Positions 46,918-55,694 of a stretch of DNA of 64,000 nt are shown here, piece after piece. Each line of letters opens with the position of its first letter. Positions within the stretch are counted from its first letter, which is position 1. The stretch is from NCBI RefSeq assembly GCF_033063295.1, contig NZ_JAWJZH010000001.1:2914001-2978000 (forward strand), read 5' to 3'. The notes beneath the pieces were generated by a model that made no database searches, was not told the origin of the DNA, and worked only from the letters and a program-made list of their open reading frames with translations. The DNA comes from Nitrosomonas sp. Is35 (GTDB lineage Bacteria > Pseudomonadota > Gammaproteobacteria > Burkholderiales > Nitrosomonadaceae). A program made the position numbers and the translations under genes.

Positions 46918-48312
46918 TTACCGGGTGATGACATGTTCTGCCGGAATACCGCAGACTTCCGCCAGACGGAACCAGGCGAATTCGCGCGCGCTGGTCACCG
47001 GCGCCGATGGTTTACTCAACAGGATCAGCCACGGCTTAGCATTGCTGCCGTCGACCAGCTCCTTGATCAACCGCTGCACGCCGCGATCGGGTAAACGGTG
47101 CGCCGCCACGCCCAGCAGCAACGGACCGTTGAGATTCTTTATCAATGTCATGGCCTCATCATGCGATTCCTGATCGACGATATTCAAGCGGCAGACAACA
47201 GATTCCGGCCAGTGCGTGGCATCGTCCAGCTCAATGCCGAAGGCTTGCGCATTGGCCGGAATAGCGACATTCTCCGGCGGCCGGACAACTTCCGCCGGTC
47301 TCATACCGGCCTGCGGATCGGCATCGATGACTTGCGCTTTCACGTCGCGCGCCATCAGACGTTGACGCAATTCAATGTAATAGGGTAAGTACAGATCGAG
47401 CCTGAAGCGGCTCTCACTCCACTGCTGCATGAGCCAGGAAAACCCAAGCAGTAACAGACGCGGGAAAATACCGTACACCAGCAAAGCGCCAATCAAGAAA
47501 ACCGCCCACGCGGTGCGCGTTTCCGCGTCTTGTTTGCCTGTCCCGATACGGCTGGCAATCGTCTGAGGGTTATCCGGAATTTTTAATCCCATCGCTTCCA
47601 ATGGCGCGCCAAGGATTTCCGTGAGTCTCGGCAACGTGCTATCCGGCAGCAATGTGGTGCCCCAAATGAAGTTATATTGCCTGGCCAGCATGAGCAAAAT
47701 CAGCAACACCAGACCGGCGGTTAAATAAGTCAGCCAGAATTGATGCGTCAAAACACTGATACGCCATTTGCCCACCGTGCCGGTTAAACAACTTTCCCAC
47801 CACGCATGCGATGCCAGCGATGCAACCGCCGGCTCTTTTTTGTGCCGGTAAGGCAGCCAACTGGCCAACTGCGCCACGATGCCGCTGCTCAAGCTTTGCA
47901 AATTCAAGACAATGCCCGCCAACCACAGCAATAGCGAAATCATGTTGAATCCCAGCAGCACCGCCAGCAACCAGTAGATATTCAATGTGGAAGATTCGCT
48001 GACCGCCTGGCTGGCTGCCAATCCACCCAAAGTCAGCGCAGCAATCAGACAGATCCAGCGCGCCCGGGTAAATTGCTTACGTGGTTGCTGCAATACATCA
48101 TCCAGCGCGTTATCGCGGATCAGGTGCTTGGCGCGCTGCGCCAGGCGATGAATAAATTCCGTATAGTTGAAGTCACCGGCCGTAGAACCCGGCATATTTT
48201 TAATGCCTTCGTACGACAGCTCACCGGCTTTGGCAGACTCGATTTTGCGCAATTGTTCAATGCGCACCAAATCAGCGAAGGTATGTTTGTTTACAGACAT
48301 GAAAGAGTCCAT
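46918..48312 (-). CDS. DUF2868 membrane protein
   Basis: 464 residues with about four transmembrane helices (near 85-105, 110-135, 192-216 and 268-294) and a soluble C-terminal half (I-L-L-S-K-P-S-A-P-V). The N-terminus F-A-D-L-V-R-I-E-Q-L-R-K-I-E-S fits DUF2868. A second in-frame ATG four codons in (48300) is equally possible. Likely works with the downstream GTPase, for example in membrane stress or remodelling; that is inference only. Confidence 0.82.
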   Translation of the reverse strand: MDSFMSVNKHTFADLVRIEQLRKIESAKAGELSYEGIKNMPGSTAGDFNYTEFIHRLAQRAKHLIRDNALDDVLQQPRKQFTRARWICLIAALTLGGLAASQAVSESSTLNIYWLLAVLLGFNMISLLLWLAGIVLNLQSLSSGIVAQLASWLPYRHKKEPAVASLASHAWWESCLTGTVGKWRISVLTHQFWLTYLTAGLVLLILLMLARQYNFIWGTTLLPDSTLPRLTEILGAPLEAMGLKIPDNPQTIASRIGTGKQDAETRTAWAVFLIGALLVYGIFPRLLLLGFSWLMQQWSESRFRLDLYLPYYIELRQRLMARDVKAQVIDADPQAGMRPAEVVRPPENVAIPANAQAFGIELDDATHWPESVVCRLNIVDQESHDEAMTLIKNLNGPLLLGVAAHRLPDRGVQRLIKELVDGSNAKPWLILLSKPSAPVTSAREFAWFRLAEVCGIPAEHVITR

Positions 48313-48467
48313 TCCGGCAGAATGTCCACTCGGATTTCACAATGGGCGATAGCGTTATGTTTCACAGGTAACAAAAAAAGATTTATCCGGATTTTCAGCA
48401 AAAAATTTGCTGCAAAACAAGCTAAAATCCGTTATCAGATCGTTCAAAAATTATGCAGGGAAATTCC

Positions 48468-49169
48468 ATGAAGCCGGTTGCAATATTCAGACATATACCC
48501 ATCGAAGGGCCTGGCTATTTTGCCACATTTCTCGACAACAATCATATTCCGTGGCGTCTGATCAAAATCGACGCCGGAGAACAACCGCCCGCCAGCATCG
48601 ATGGATTCAGCGGTCTGGTGTTCATGGGCGGAACGATGAGCGTCAATGACGACTTACCGTGGATCGAGCAGGAATTAACATTAATCCGCCAAGCGATTGC
48701 TCAAGACGTTCCGGTACTGGGCCATTGTCTGGGCGGTCAACTCATGGCCAAAGCCTTGGATGGCGTGGTCAGCGCCAACCCGGTCAAGGAAATGGGCTGG
48801 GGCGAAGTTACCGTGCCGGATAATCCGGTTGCCCGCGCATGGTTCGGCGATCTGACAACTTTCAATTCATTCCACTGGCACGGCGAGGCGTTCACCATCC
48901 CGCAAGGCGCCACGTGCATTCTGTTCAGTCCCTACTGTGAAAATCAAGCATTTGCACTCGGCATGCACCTCGGTATGCAATGCCACGTCGAAATGACCGA
49001 ACGGCTGGTCATCGACTGGTGCAGTGTCGGCGCGGAAGAACTCGCCAGCCTGAACGAACCGTCGGTGCAATCGCTGGAAGAAATTGAGAAGAATTTACCG
49101 GAACGTGTAGCGGCGTTAAATGTAGTAGCTGAGCGGCTGTACCGGAAATGGATTGTGAATTTGAAATAG
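48468..49169 (+). CDS. Class I glutamine amidotransferase (GMP-synthase-like)
   Basis: 233 residues from ATG 48468, preceded by AGGGA; an ATG five codons upstream is less well placed. The catalytic nucleophile is Cys87 in G-H-C-L-G-G-Q-L; S-F-H-W-H-G-E-A-F and C-H-V-E-M-T-E supply the His-Glu pair. This is the stand-alone YfeJ/GuaA-like branch, acting on an unknown amide or gamma-glutamyl compound. Divergent from the DUF2868 gene. Confidence 0.85.
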   Translation: MKPVAIFRHIPIEGPGYFATFLDNNHIPWRLIKIDAGEQPPASIDGFSGLVFMGGTMSVNDDLPWIEQELTLIRQAIAQDVPVLGHCLGGQLMAKALDGVVSANPVKEMGWGEVTVPDNPVARAWFGDLTTFNSFHWHGEAFTIPQGATCILFSPYCENQAFALGMHLGMQCHVEMTERLVIDWCSVGAEELASLNEPSVQSLEEIEKNLPERVAALNVVAERLYRKWIVNLK

Positions 49170-49186
49170 CTATCTGATGATTTCAA

Positions 49187-50197
49187 TCAATCCAACATAT
49201 GCTCACCCAGCAGCAATTTCAAAAACTTCTCTCGCGTTACACTGGATGAATCGCGGTAAAGTTTGTATTTCGCATGCTGATCCGGTTGCTCCGGGTTGAT
49301 TTCGATGCCCCAGAGCGGGGCGGTTGTTGTCGGCAAATTGGAATAGCGCACATCGACCAATACATTCGGTTGTTCCGGGCGGATAGCAAGGAATCCGGCG
49401 GAGAAATGACTGAAGCGCGCGATATCCTGAGCCAGCACTGATGAAACCGGCAGATCGCTCAAATCGCGCTCCAGCACAAATTTTTCAATCGATTCTCCTG
49501 GATAGATGCGCGGCTCGGAAAACAAACCGGCGCGGATGGCATTCACATACAGTTTGCCCTCAAATTCGTAGATGGATCGCCACAGTACCAGATTGCCAAG
49601 CGTTGGCTTGACCAGCAATTGTTCCGCACGATGCCCTCTTTCCGCAATTAATGTTTCCGCAATGGTTTCAGCGCGGTGCAATTGCATCCATCCGAACGAC
49701 AAATAGATCGCTGCAAGCAACAATCCGATCCGCGCTGCGGCATGACTGTATTTCCTGAAAGCAATCACCCCGGCGATCAACAAGATTAACGTGAAAGCCG
49801 GATCCAGCACCGAAATGATATTCAACGCCACCCGTGCATCGCTGACCGGCCAGAGCAGATTGGTGCCATAACTGGTAAACGCATCCAGCACGCCACTCAA
49901 GCAATAACCGAGAAAGGTAAACAGATACAGCCGCGCAAAAGGCAGGCGTTTGCGCAAAAACGGCCAGAACAGCAGCGCGACAATCAAAGCGCCGAGCGGC
50001 ACGAAAAAAAGCGAATGCGTGAAATGCCGGTGAAATTCGATATTCAACAGCGGATCGTTCTCCGATTGAATCAGAATATCGACATCCGCCGCAATACCGG
50101 CAACAAAGCCTATGCCGGTTGCGATGCGTGCTTCCTGTTGTTTCGCGCCCGACTGCGCCATCGTGGCGCCGAGGAGTCCTTGGGTCAATAAATCCAT
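49187..50197 (-). CDS. YdjM/YbcI-type inner-membrane hydrolase-like protein
   Basis: 336 residues from ATG 50197 (M-D-L-L-T-Q-G-L-L-G-A-T); upstream in-frame codons look non-coding. Belongs to the DUF457/YdjM family: D-V-D-I-L-I and F-H-R-H-F-T-H-S-L near residues 40-65, several membrane helices in the first 170 residues, and a soluble C-terminal part. The conserved D and H residues suggest metal binding. Function unknown. Convergent with the amidotransferase gene. Confidence 0.78.
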   Translation of the reverse strand: MDLLTQGLLGATMAQSGAKQQEARIATGIGFVAGIAADVDILIQSENDPLLNIEFHRHFTHSLFFVPLGALIVALLFWPFLRKRLPFARLYLFTFLGYCLSGVLDAFTSYGTNLLWPVSDARVALNIISVLDPAFTLILLIAGVIAFRKYSHAAARIGLLLAAIYLSFGWMQLHRAETIAETLIAERGHRAEQLLVKPTLGNLVLWRSIYEFEGKLYVNAIRAGLFSEPRIYPGESIEKFVLERDLSDLPVSSVLAQDIARFSHFSAGFLAIRPEQPNVLVDVRYSNLPTTTAPLWGIEINPEQPDQHAKYKLYRDSSSVTREKFLKLLLGEHMLD

Positions 50198-50423
50198 AGT
50201 GTCGTAACGATAGTGAATAAAAAAATCTCTTCTGCAGAAGATGCGTAGTATAAAAGAGGCGCGTGATCCTTTACGATTTTTCGCGCAAACACAGTAAAAC
50301 ATAAAATACTGCAAGGCAATACAGTTGTGATATCGTGTTAAAGCGTTGAAACGAAGCTAATCAGACCTGTATTAATCGAACTAAAAGTCAATTCAATGCT
50401 TGCGATCCTATGCAATTGATACC

Positions 50424-52889
50424 ATGGAAAAACTCTTAAAGACCGGATTCCTGATCCTGATCAGTCTCGCCATTTTTGCCGGGGCAGGTCTTTATGTTTT
50501 CCGCAATCAGTTACTGGAAACCTTGATCGGCCAGCAGTTGAATAAGCAGGGCTTACCGCTGCAATCCATTGCCGATTTGGATCTCTCATTCAATACTTTC
50601 CGTTTGAAGGGGTTGTCGGCAGGTAAAAATAAAGAGTTGCGCTTGGAAAACATGCTCGTGGCGTGGAATGTGCCGGATCTGCTTGCCGGTAAGCCAATCT
50701 CAGTTGAGATCAGCGGTTTGAACGTAGCATTCGACCTGAACGCGGCGCACCCGTTGTTGAGTTCCACTACCCCCATGACTGCCGCACCTGAGAAAAGTAT
50801 CAGTCTTCCCTGGTTGCCAAATTTTTCACTCAAGGACTCCGCGATTCATCTGCGTTCAACAGCAGGTGAAACGACCATCGCGCTATCCGGCGGCATTGCG
50901 CAAAACCAGCCGGATGCACAAACGATTCGCTTGAGTGTAATCGTCTCGGGTTCGCTTGCGCACAGCAAAAGCTTGCTGACAGCGATGCTGGATAGAAAGG
51001 GAAATATTCAAGGCAAGTTCGCGATCTCTGAAGGTATGCTGGGACTGCCCGAAGCGAGCATCTCCAGTTTCTCGGGCGAAGCGGCATTTTCGTTCGCGGC
51101 ATTGCAGTTACAGCATATCCAAACCGAATTCACATTAACCGGCATCAAACTGCCGGGAAAAGCAATCGTAAAACCCGCATCCGATTCCGCTGATAAAAAT
51201 CCGGTGACGCCAGCGTTAGGGGATACAACCATCGATCGCATGACCCTGAAGGGCGATATCCGCGCGTCAGCACAATCATTGACAGGATCGCTGGATCTCG
51301 ACGCCGACGGCGGTCAATATGCCGCGGAACCGCTCAAAGTTCAGCAATTCTCTGTTTCTTTGCCCGTGCAGATCACGTCCAACCGGGATAATTGGCAAGT
51401 TGCATTGCGCAATCCGGGGCAGATCACTTTTGGTAAGATCGATTCCGGCACGCCTGTGCATTTGCTGAATGCACTCAAGTTTTCCATTCCCCAAGTGAAT
51501 TTGGAATTGGCAAAAAACTCGCAGGGTTGGTCACTTGCACACGATATCGCAATAATTCCTGGCAACCTGAACGTGCGTGTCGATCGCACGGAATCCTCCG
51601 CTATTGAAGCGCAGATTCATCCCGGAAAAATAACCCTGACCGGAAAACTCGGTGCCGGCACCGGCTACCAAGGGCGATTTACCATCAACGATGCAGGCTT
51701 CACATTGCCGCAATCCGATCTGCAATTGAAGGATTTTTCCGCCACCGTGCATCTAAATGATGCCGAGATCGGCACTGCCGCGGATTTTGCCATTGCCCGG
51801 CTGCAACACCTGGCACCCGAACCGTTATTTGCTGCGTTGTCCATCTCAGGCAGTATCCGCAATGAAGCGTCAGCTGGAGAACCAGCCGTGTATGCGCTAA
51901 ACATAACGGGCGGCGTGCCGGATTTACGCTATTTAAAAATCAGCGGCCGTCATGCGCTCGCGAGTGGCGATGGCACGCTAGTAGCGGAATTTATTCCTGT
52001 CCGTTTCTCACCGGAGGGTTTGCAACCCAGCGTACTCTCTCCCGTTCTTGCACAGCTTGAGGATGCCAGCGGACATCTCGGCGCCAACGTTCAATTCAAA
52101 TGGTCCAAGGAAGGTGTGCAGAACAGTCAGGCTGCATTTGAATTACGTAACTTATCGTTTACCCGTGAAAATACAAAACTCAGCGATCTGAATGTCAGTC
52201 TTAATTTGGTGGATCTGTTATCTCCCCGCACCCCGCCGCACCAGACGGTCACAATCCGGCGGATTGACGCCGGTGTTCCGCTGGAAAATTTGCTGGTCTC
52301 CTATCATATCGTAGGCACCAGCCCGCCCCGCATCGCCATCGAACAAGCACAATTCTCCGTGCTGGAGGGTACAATTGCCGTGGTACCTACCGTCATCGAC
52401 CCGGCCGCGACACGTTCCGATACTTTGATCCGCATCAGCAACATCGACCTGGAAACCCTCTTTAATGTCATTAAGGTTGACGGATTGACGGGAAGCGGTC
52501 ATTTGGACGGTCAGATTCCGCTGACATTGGCAGAAAATCAAGTGACCATCACCAATGGCCACCTTGCAGCGCAAGCTCCGGGGATTTTGCGCTTCAAATC
52601 GGCAAAAGCCTCAAAAATGATGGCTTCCGCCGGTAAGGAAATGAATTTATTACTGCAAGCGGCGCAGGATTTTCACTACACCGAACTGTCGCTGGATCTG
52701 GACAAATCGGTTACGCACGATCTGGTAGCCAAACTGTCGTTGTTGGGGAATAATCCCAAGGTGAAAGACGGACAGGCATTCCGTTTGAATATCAAGCTCG
52801 AAACGGATATCGATAAAATTCTGCAAACGATTAATCAGGGCTACAACTTATCGCATGAAATTCTGCGCGGCTCATTAAGGTTCCATTAA
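50424..52889 (+). CDS. ydbH: YdbH-family AsmA-like intermembrane phospholipid transport protein
   Basis: 821 residues. A signal anchor (about 7-26) is followed by a long beta-rich periplasmic region of repeated AsmA-like strands, ending in the DctA-YdbH domain (L-D-G-Q-I-P-L-T-L, Q-A-P-G-I-L-R-F, Y-T-E-L-S-L-D-L-D, G-S-L-R-F-H). In E. coli YdbH acts with TamB and YhdP in moving phospholipids to the outer membrane. Followed by ynbE and ydbL, the same order as in E. coli. ATG 50424 is preferred to an upstream alternative start at 50400 because it places the anchor at the N-terminus. Confidence 0.9.
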   Translation: MEKLLKTGFLILISLAIFAGAGLYVFRNQLLETLIGQQLNKQGLPLQSIADLDLSFNTFRLKGLSAGKNKELRLENMLVAWNVPDLLAGKPISVEISGLNVAFDLNAAHPLLSSTTPMTAAPEKSISLPWLPNFSLKDSAIHLRSTAGETTIALSGGIAQNQPDAQTIRLSVIVSGSLAHSKSLLTAMLDRKGNIQGKFAISEGMLGLPEASISSFSGEAAFSFAALQLQHIQTEFTLTGIKLPGKAIVKPASDSADKNPVTPALGDTTIDRMTLKGDIRASAQSLTGSLDLDADGGQYAAEPLKVQQFSVSLPVQITSNRDNWQVALRNPGQITFGKIDSGTPVHLLNALKFSIPQVNLELAKNSQGWSLAHDIAIIPGNLNVRVDRTESSAIEAQIHPGKITLTGKLGAGTGYQGRFTINDAGFTLPQSDLQLKDFSATVHLNDAEIGTAADFAIARLQHLAPEPLFAALSISGSIRNEASAGEPAVYALNITGGVPDLRYLKISGRHALASGDGTLVAEFIPVRFSPEGLQPSVLSPVLAQLEDASGHLGANVQFKWSKEGVQNSQAAFELRNLSFTRENTKLSDLNVSLNLVDLLSPRTPPHQTVTIRRIDAGVPLENLLVSYHIVGTSPPRIAIEQAQFSVLEGTIAVVPTVIDPAATRSDTLIRISNIDLETLFNVIKVDGLTGSGHLDGQIPLTLAENQVTITNGHLAAQAPGILRFKSAKASKMMASAGKEMNLLLQAAQDFHYTELSLDLDKSVTHDLVAKLSLLGNNPKVKDGQAFRLNIKLETDIDKILQTINQGYNLSHEILRGSLRFH

Positions 52890-52989
52890 GTCCGCCCGCG
52901 TTAAATTGAACCCATGGAACACAGTATGCTAATTATCGGATTCCCAGTCAGAGTGGAGCGCGGGAATCCATCAGAAAAGGAGTGCAATC

Positions 52990-53205
52990 ATGCGCAAAAT
53001 TGATCGAATAACCAACGCGACATTAATCAAAGTCATCCTGATCCTATACTGCCTGACGATCACTGCATGCGCGCCGACCGTTAAAGTGGAGCCACCGCAA
53101 GAACCGATCACAATTAATCTCAATATCAAGCTGGATGCCGACATCCGGGTAAAGCTTGAAGAGCAAGCCAAAAAAGATATCGCGGCCAATCCTGGCATCT
53201 TCTGA
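52990..53205 (+). CDS. ynbE: YnbE-family lipoprotein
   Basis: 71 residues. Lipoprotein signal with Cys27 in T-I-T-A-C-A-P. The mature part V-E-P-P-Q-E-P-I-T-I-N-L-N-I-K-L-D-A is characteristic of YnbE, which joins the outer-membrane end of YdbH by beta-strand augmentation. AAGGAG precedes the ATG. Second gene of the ydbH operon. Confidence 0.92.
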   Translation: MRKIDRITNATLIKVILILYCLTITACAPTVKVEPPQEPITINLNIKLDADIRVKLEEQAKKDIAANPGIF

Positions 53206-53229
53206 TATCAACGAGACGAGGAGAACACT

Positions 53230-53580
53230 ATGCAGCGTACTGCACACATGACAGTTAAAAAACCTTTCGCAAAAATCGGCCAAGCCATGCTGCTGGCATT
53301 CCTGCTTAACGCGCTACCCGCCTGGGCCGATTCCATCGAGAATCTGCGTGCATCGGGCGCAGTCGGCGAAAGTTACGATGGCTATGTCGTCGCGCGCCAA
53401 CCCAGCGCCCGTGGAGAAGCGGATGAGATTAATGCAAAACGCCGATCGATTTACCAGGAAAAAGCCACCGCTCAGGGAATCGATATCGAACAAGTCGGTA
53501 AAGTTTATGCTGAAGAAATCATTCGCAAAGTCCCATCCGGAACTTGGATTCAGCTAAATGGGCAGTGGAAACAGAAATAG
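53230..53580 (+). CDS. ydbL: YdbL-family (DUF1318) periplasmic protein
   Basis: 116 residues with a signal peptide ending A-W-A-D. The DUF1318 core is visible: L-R-A-S-G-A-V-G-E-S-Y-D-G-Y-V, V-N/A-x-R-R-x-I-Y-Q-x-K-A and G-x-W-I-Q-x-N-G-x-W. In E. coli YdbL modulates the YdbH-YnbE complex. GAGGAG precedes the ATG; 24 bp after ynbE. Confidence 0.92.
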   Translation: MQRTAHMTVKKPFAKIGQAMLLAFLLNALPAWADSIENLRASGAVGESYDGYVVARQPSARGEADEINAKRRSIYQEKATAQGIDIEQVGKVYAEEIIRKVPSGTWIQLNGQWKQK

Positions 53581-53633
53581 CAGGCCGTACAAATTGCATT
53601 ACCGTTAAAACCGGCCAACATCATTCGCGAGTA

Positions 53634-53673
53634 CTGACGCTAAAAATCATTGTTCTATTTTTACCGGCGTCAG
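53634..53673. terminator. Hairpin between convergent ydbL and sulfotransferase genes
   Basis: Arms CTGACGC + TAAAAAT and ATTTTTA + (CCG bulge) + GCGTCAG form a 14-bp stem with a 3-nt bulge and 9-nt loop, placed between two convergent genes. It lacks a distinct T-run but could end both transcripts. Confidence 0.45.
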
Positions 53674-53699
53674 GTGCTCGCAGTCCAGACTAAAGAGAT

Positions 53700-54560
53700 T
53701 CATCCGTTATCCCCCATCAACCGGCTGACTTCGGCATACCAGCTGCAATGACGATAAGGCTCGGCACGCAACAACTCTTTGTAGTTATCCGGTAAATTAT
53801 GCGCAATCGCCCGGAATTCCTGCTTATCCTGTTCCGTAGTGATGGTCGGGCCGATAAACGGGGTTTTGTTGCGGCGTAAATTCAAGTTGAATGATGGCTG
53901 GTGCGGCAAGTCAAAAAATAGAACCATGTCTTTTAACACTGTTTCCCGTTTGAGATCGGCGTCGACATCGATAAAAAACACGCGGTCTCGCCAATGATTA
54001 TCGCGGAGCAACTGCATCGCCCGGTGTTCGATTTCCAGCCATTGCAACAAATAAAACTGAAAACGGCTGAGTGTGCCCGGGTAGTGCCGGAACAATGCTT
54101 CATGCCCGGTTAAAGCCCAGCGGAACAAACGTTCACCGGTATCGCTGGTATATTCCGCAAACGGCAGATGCAACCGGCGTATAGCCTGTTCGCGCACATA
54201 TTCGCTTTTTGCCACGAGTAATGGATTTCGTACCAGATGAATAAAACCGGGATTGCGCAGCAGGTTTCCGGCATGGCGGTTAAACGCTTTCACAAAAGCA
54301 TGATTCGATTCAAAATAAAACGGTTGCTGGCGATCCGTGATAAAACGGCATTTGCGTTCCAGCACAGGGATTAATGCGTTGTCGTTATTCTGCGTATTCC
54401 ATTCAATGGGTTTGCCGAACAACGTGGGATTACCCGGTGTGAAGTAAGGCTCGTGCGTGCTGTAACAGTGCGTAATATTCTTCGAGAAAAAATCGGCGAG
54501 ATAGCTGGTACCCGAACGGCCGCTGGCGAGGGCGAATAGTACAAGCTGAGTGTTATTCAT
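53700..54560 (-). CDS. Sulfotransferase-family protein
   Basis: 286 residues. The N-terminal A-S-G-R-S-G-T-S-Y-L (14-21) is the 5'-phosphosulfate-binding loop for PAPS. H-L-V-R-N-P-L-L-V-A-K-S near residue 110 is the 3'-phosphate-binding R...S element. No signal peptide. Likely sulfates a glycan, lipid or small metabolite; the acceptor is unknown. Stand-alone gene. Confidence 0.82.
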   Translation of the reverse strand: MNNTQLVLFALASGRSGTSYLADFFSKNITHCYSTHEPYFTPGNPTLFGKPIEWNTQNNDNALIPVLERKCRFITDRQQPFYFESNHAFVKAFNRHAGNLLRNPGFIHLVRNPLLVAKSEYVREQAIRRLHLPFAEYTSDTGERLFRWALTGHEALFRHYPGTLSRFQFYLLQWLEIEHRAMQLLRDNHWRDRVFFIDVDADLKRETVLKDMVLFFDLPHQPSFNLNLRRNKTPFIGPTITTEQDKQEFRAIAHNLPDNYKELLRAEPYRHCSWYAEVSRLMGDNG

Positions 54561-54651
54561 AGCCTCGTCGGCGAACTATCCAGTAGTACCATAAACACCA
54601 TGTTGACTCTTAACTGTATCAGACCGGAGCGTGATGAATCAGCTCTGCTCT

Positions 54652-54747
54652 TTATTTCAGAAACTTATCCTTGATAATCTGTGCAACAATCAATCCAGCG
54701 ATCAATGCAATTACAGAATAAATAGTAATTTCTATTAAATCAGTCAT
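54652..54747 (-). CDS. Possible 31-residue single-pass membrane protein
   Basis: A short ORF, ATG to TAA, encodes M-T-D-L-I-E-I-T-I-Y then a hydrophobic helix (S-V-I-A-L-I-A-G-L-I-V-A-Q-I-I) and a basic tail K-D-K-F-L-K. This fits a small inner-membrane protein. No clear ribosome-binding site; nothing known resembles it for certain. Confidence 0.4.
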   Translation of the reverse strand: MTDLIEITIYSVIALIAGLIVAQIIKDKFLK

Positions 54748-55109
54748 TTGGCAAGGTATCCCATCTCAATCAATGCAAACGCAAGCATTTTATATGAGAT
54801 ACATGCATCCAATGGAAAAATATTCTCCGTACAAGATTCCTAAATTGGGAAATTCTTACCGCTGATTGACACCAGCTGAAATTATTCTCAAAATCGCGGC
54901 GCACGTTGATGGCGAAACATCTAATGGCATGCAAAAAGCACCTCTGTGGCATGAAGCGTGTGCCATGGCATTAGGATTGGATGATAAAATGCCGTGAAGC
55001 TACGCTTATAATAATAAGTGCGTATCTGCCACAAAACAGGAAGCATTGATGTTGATCGCAACGGATTTGTTACTTTAATTTAAGATTAATTTTTATAGGC
55101 TTAATACAT
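54748..55109. other. Intergenic region with a possible ORF remnant
   Basis: 362 bp, mostly AT-rich. A plus-strand stretch from TTG 54866 to TGA 54997 (43 codons) reads like coding sequence (A-E-I-I-L-K-I-A-A-H-V-D-G-E-T-S, then P-L-W-H-E-A-C-A-M-A-L-G-L) but has no credible start or upstream partner. It may be a decayed gene end. No promoter could be fixed. Confidence 0.3.
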
Positions 55110-55481
55110 ATGAAGAAATTACTTTTTGTTGTTCTGATTTCCTTGGTGTTTACAAACAACCTGTACGCGAAAGGTAGCAAAGGCAGTAAAGGCAGCGTAT
55201 CAAAAGCGCCAGTGAGCTCTAAACCGGCCGCACAACAAAAACAAGCGAATACGAACCAACCTGCGCCAGCTCAACAGCCAGCGCAAGCAGCTAACGCCAA
55301 TGCACCAGCTGCAGCACCGAATGCACAAGCTCAAAACCCATCCCTTTTGCAATCCGCAATGCCCGCATTAGTCGGTGGCGCAGTGGGAAGCTATATCGGC
55401 AGCAAATTGGCCAGTGATGGCGAGGATGCAAAAGCAGCGGAAGAAAGCGCGGAAAAAAAGGACGAGCAGTTTTTAAAATAA
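55110..55481 (+). CDS. Exported low-complexity Ala/Pro/Gln-rich protein
   Basis: 123 residues. Signal peptide ends N-L-Y-A|K. Then K-G-S-K-G-S-K-G-S repeats, an Ala/Pro/Gln/Asn-rich middle (about 33-80) and a Gly-zipper-like helix (A-L-V-G-G-A-V-G-S-Y-I-G-S-K-L-A, about 87-103), followed by an acidic/Lys tail. Gly-zipper segments of this type occur in small outer-membrane-associated proteins. Function unknown. Confidence 0.72.
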   Translation: MKKLLFVVLISLVFTNNLYAKGSKGSKGSVSKAPVSSKPAAQQKQANTNQPAPAQQPAQAANANAPAAAPNAQAQNPSLLQSAMPALVGGAVGSYIGSKLASDGEDAKAAEESAEKKDEQFLK

Positions 55482-55526
55482 TAAACCATAGCCGTTCGGC
55501 TTAACTTCACAAACCCGCAAAGCAAA

Positions 55527-55565
55527 GAGCGTTACCATTCTTCACAACAAAGAAAGGTAACGCTC
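55527..55565. repeat. Inverted repeat
   Basis: GAGCGTTACC and GGTAACGCTC form a perfect 10-bp stem; the inner TTCTT/AAGAA can extend it after one mismatch. No T-run follows, so it may be a 3' mRNA hairpin of the preceding gene rather than an intrinsic terminator. Confidence 0.55.
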
Positions 55566-55571
55566 GAACCA

Positions 55572-55694
55572 ATGAACCCTGACGCTAAAAAACAACCTGA
55601 TGAGCTTGCCGGAAAACAATGGCAGCTCATTCAGGAATTTTTAGCACCGCTCGCCCAGAGTCACATATTCCATCGGCTTGCTAAAGCTAAATAA
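55572..55694 (+). CDS. Small ORF, possibly a transposase N-terminal remnant
   Basis: 40 codons, ATG to TAA, overlapping the gdhA 3' end by 8 bp. The piece E-L-A-G-K-Q-W-Q-L-I-Q-E-F-L-A-P resembles the L-T-D-x-Q-W-x-L-I-x-P-L-L start of IS5-type transposases, but the match is short. There is no ribosome-binding site at a good distance. Low confidence that it is expressed. Confidence 0.25.
   Translation: MNPDAKKQPDELAGKQWQLIQEFLAPLAQSHIFHRLAKAK

Noticed and set aside
55191..55330. Tandem repeat or CRISPR-like pattern
   Set aside because: The repetition comes from Gly-Ser-Lys and Ala/Pro/Gln codons in a low-complexity protein; there are no regular repeats with unique spacers.
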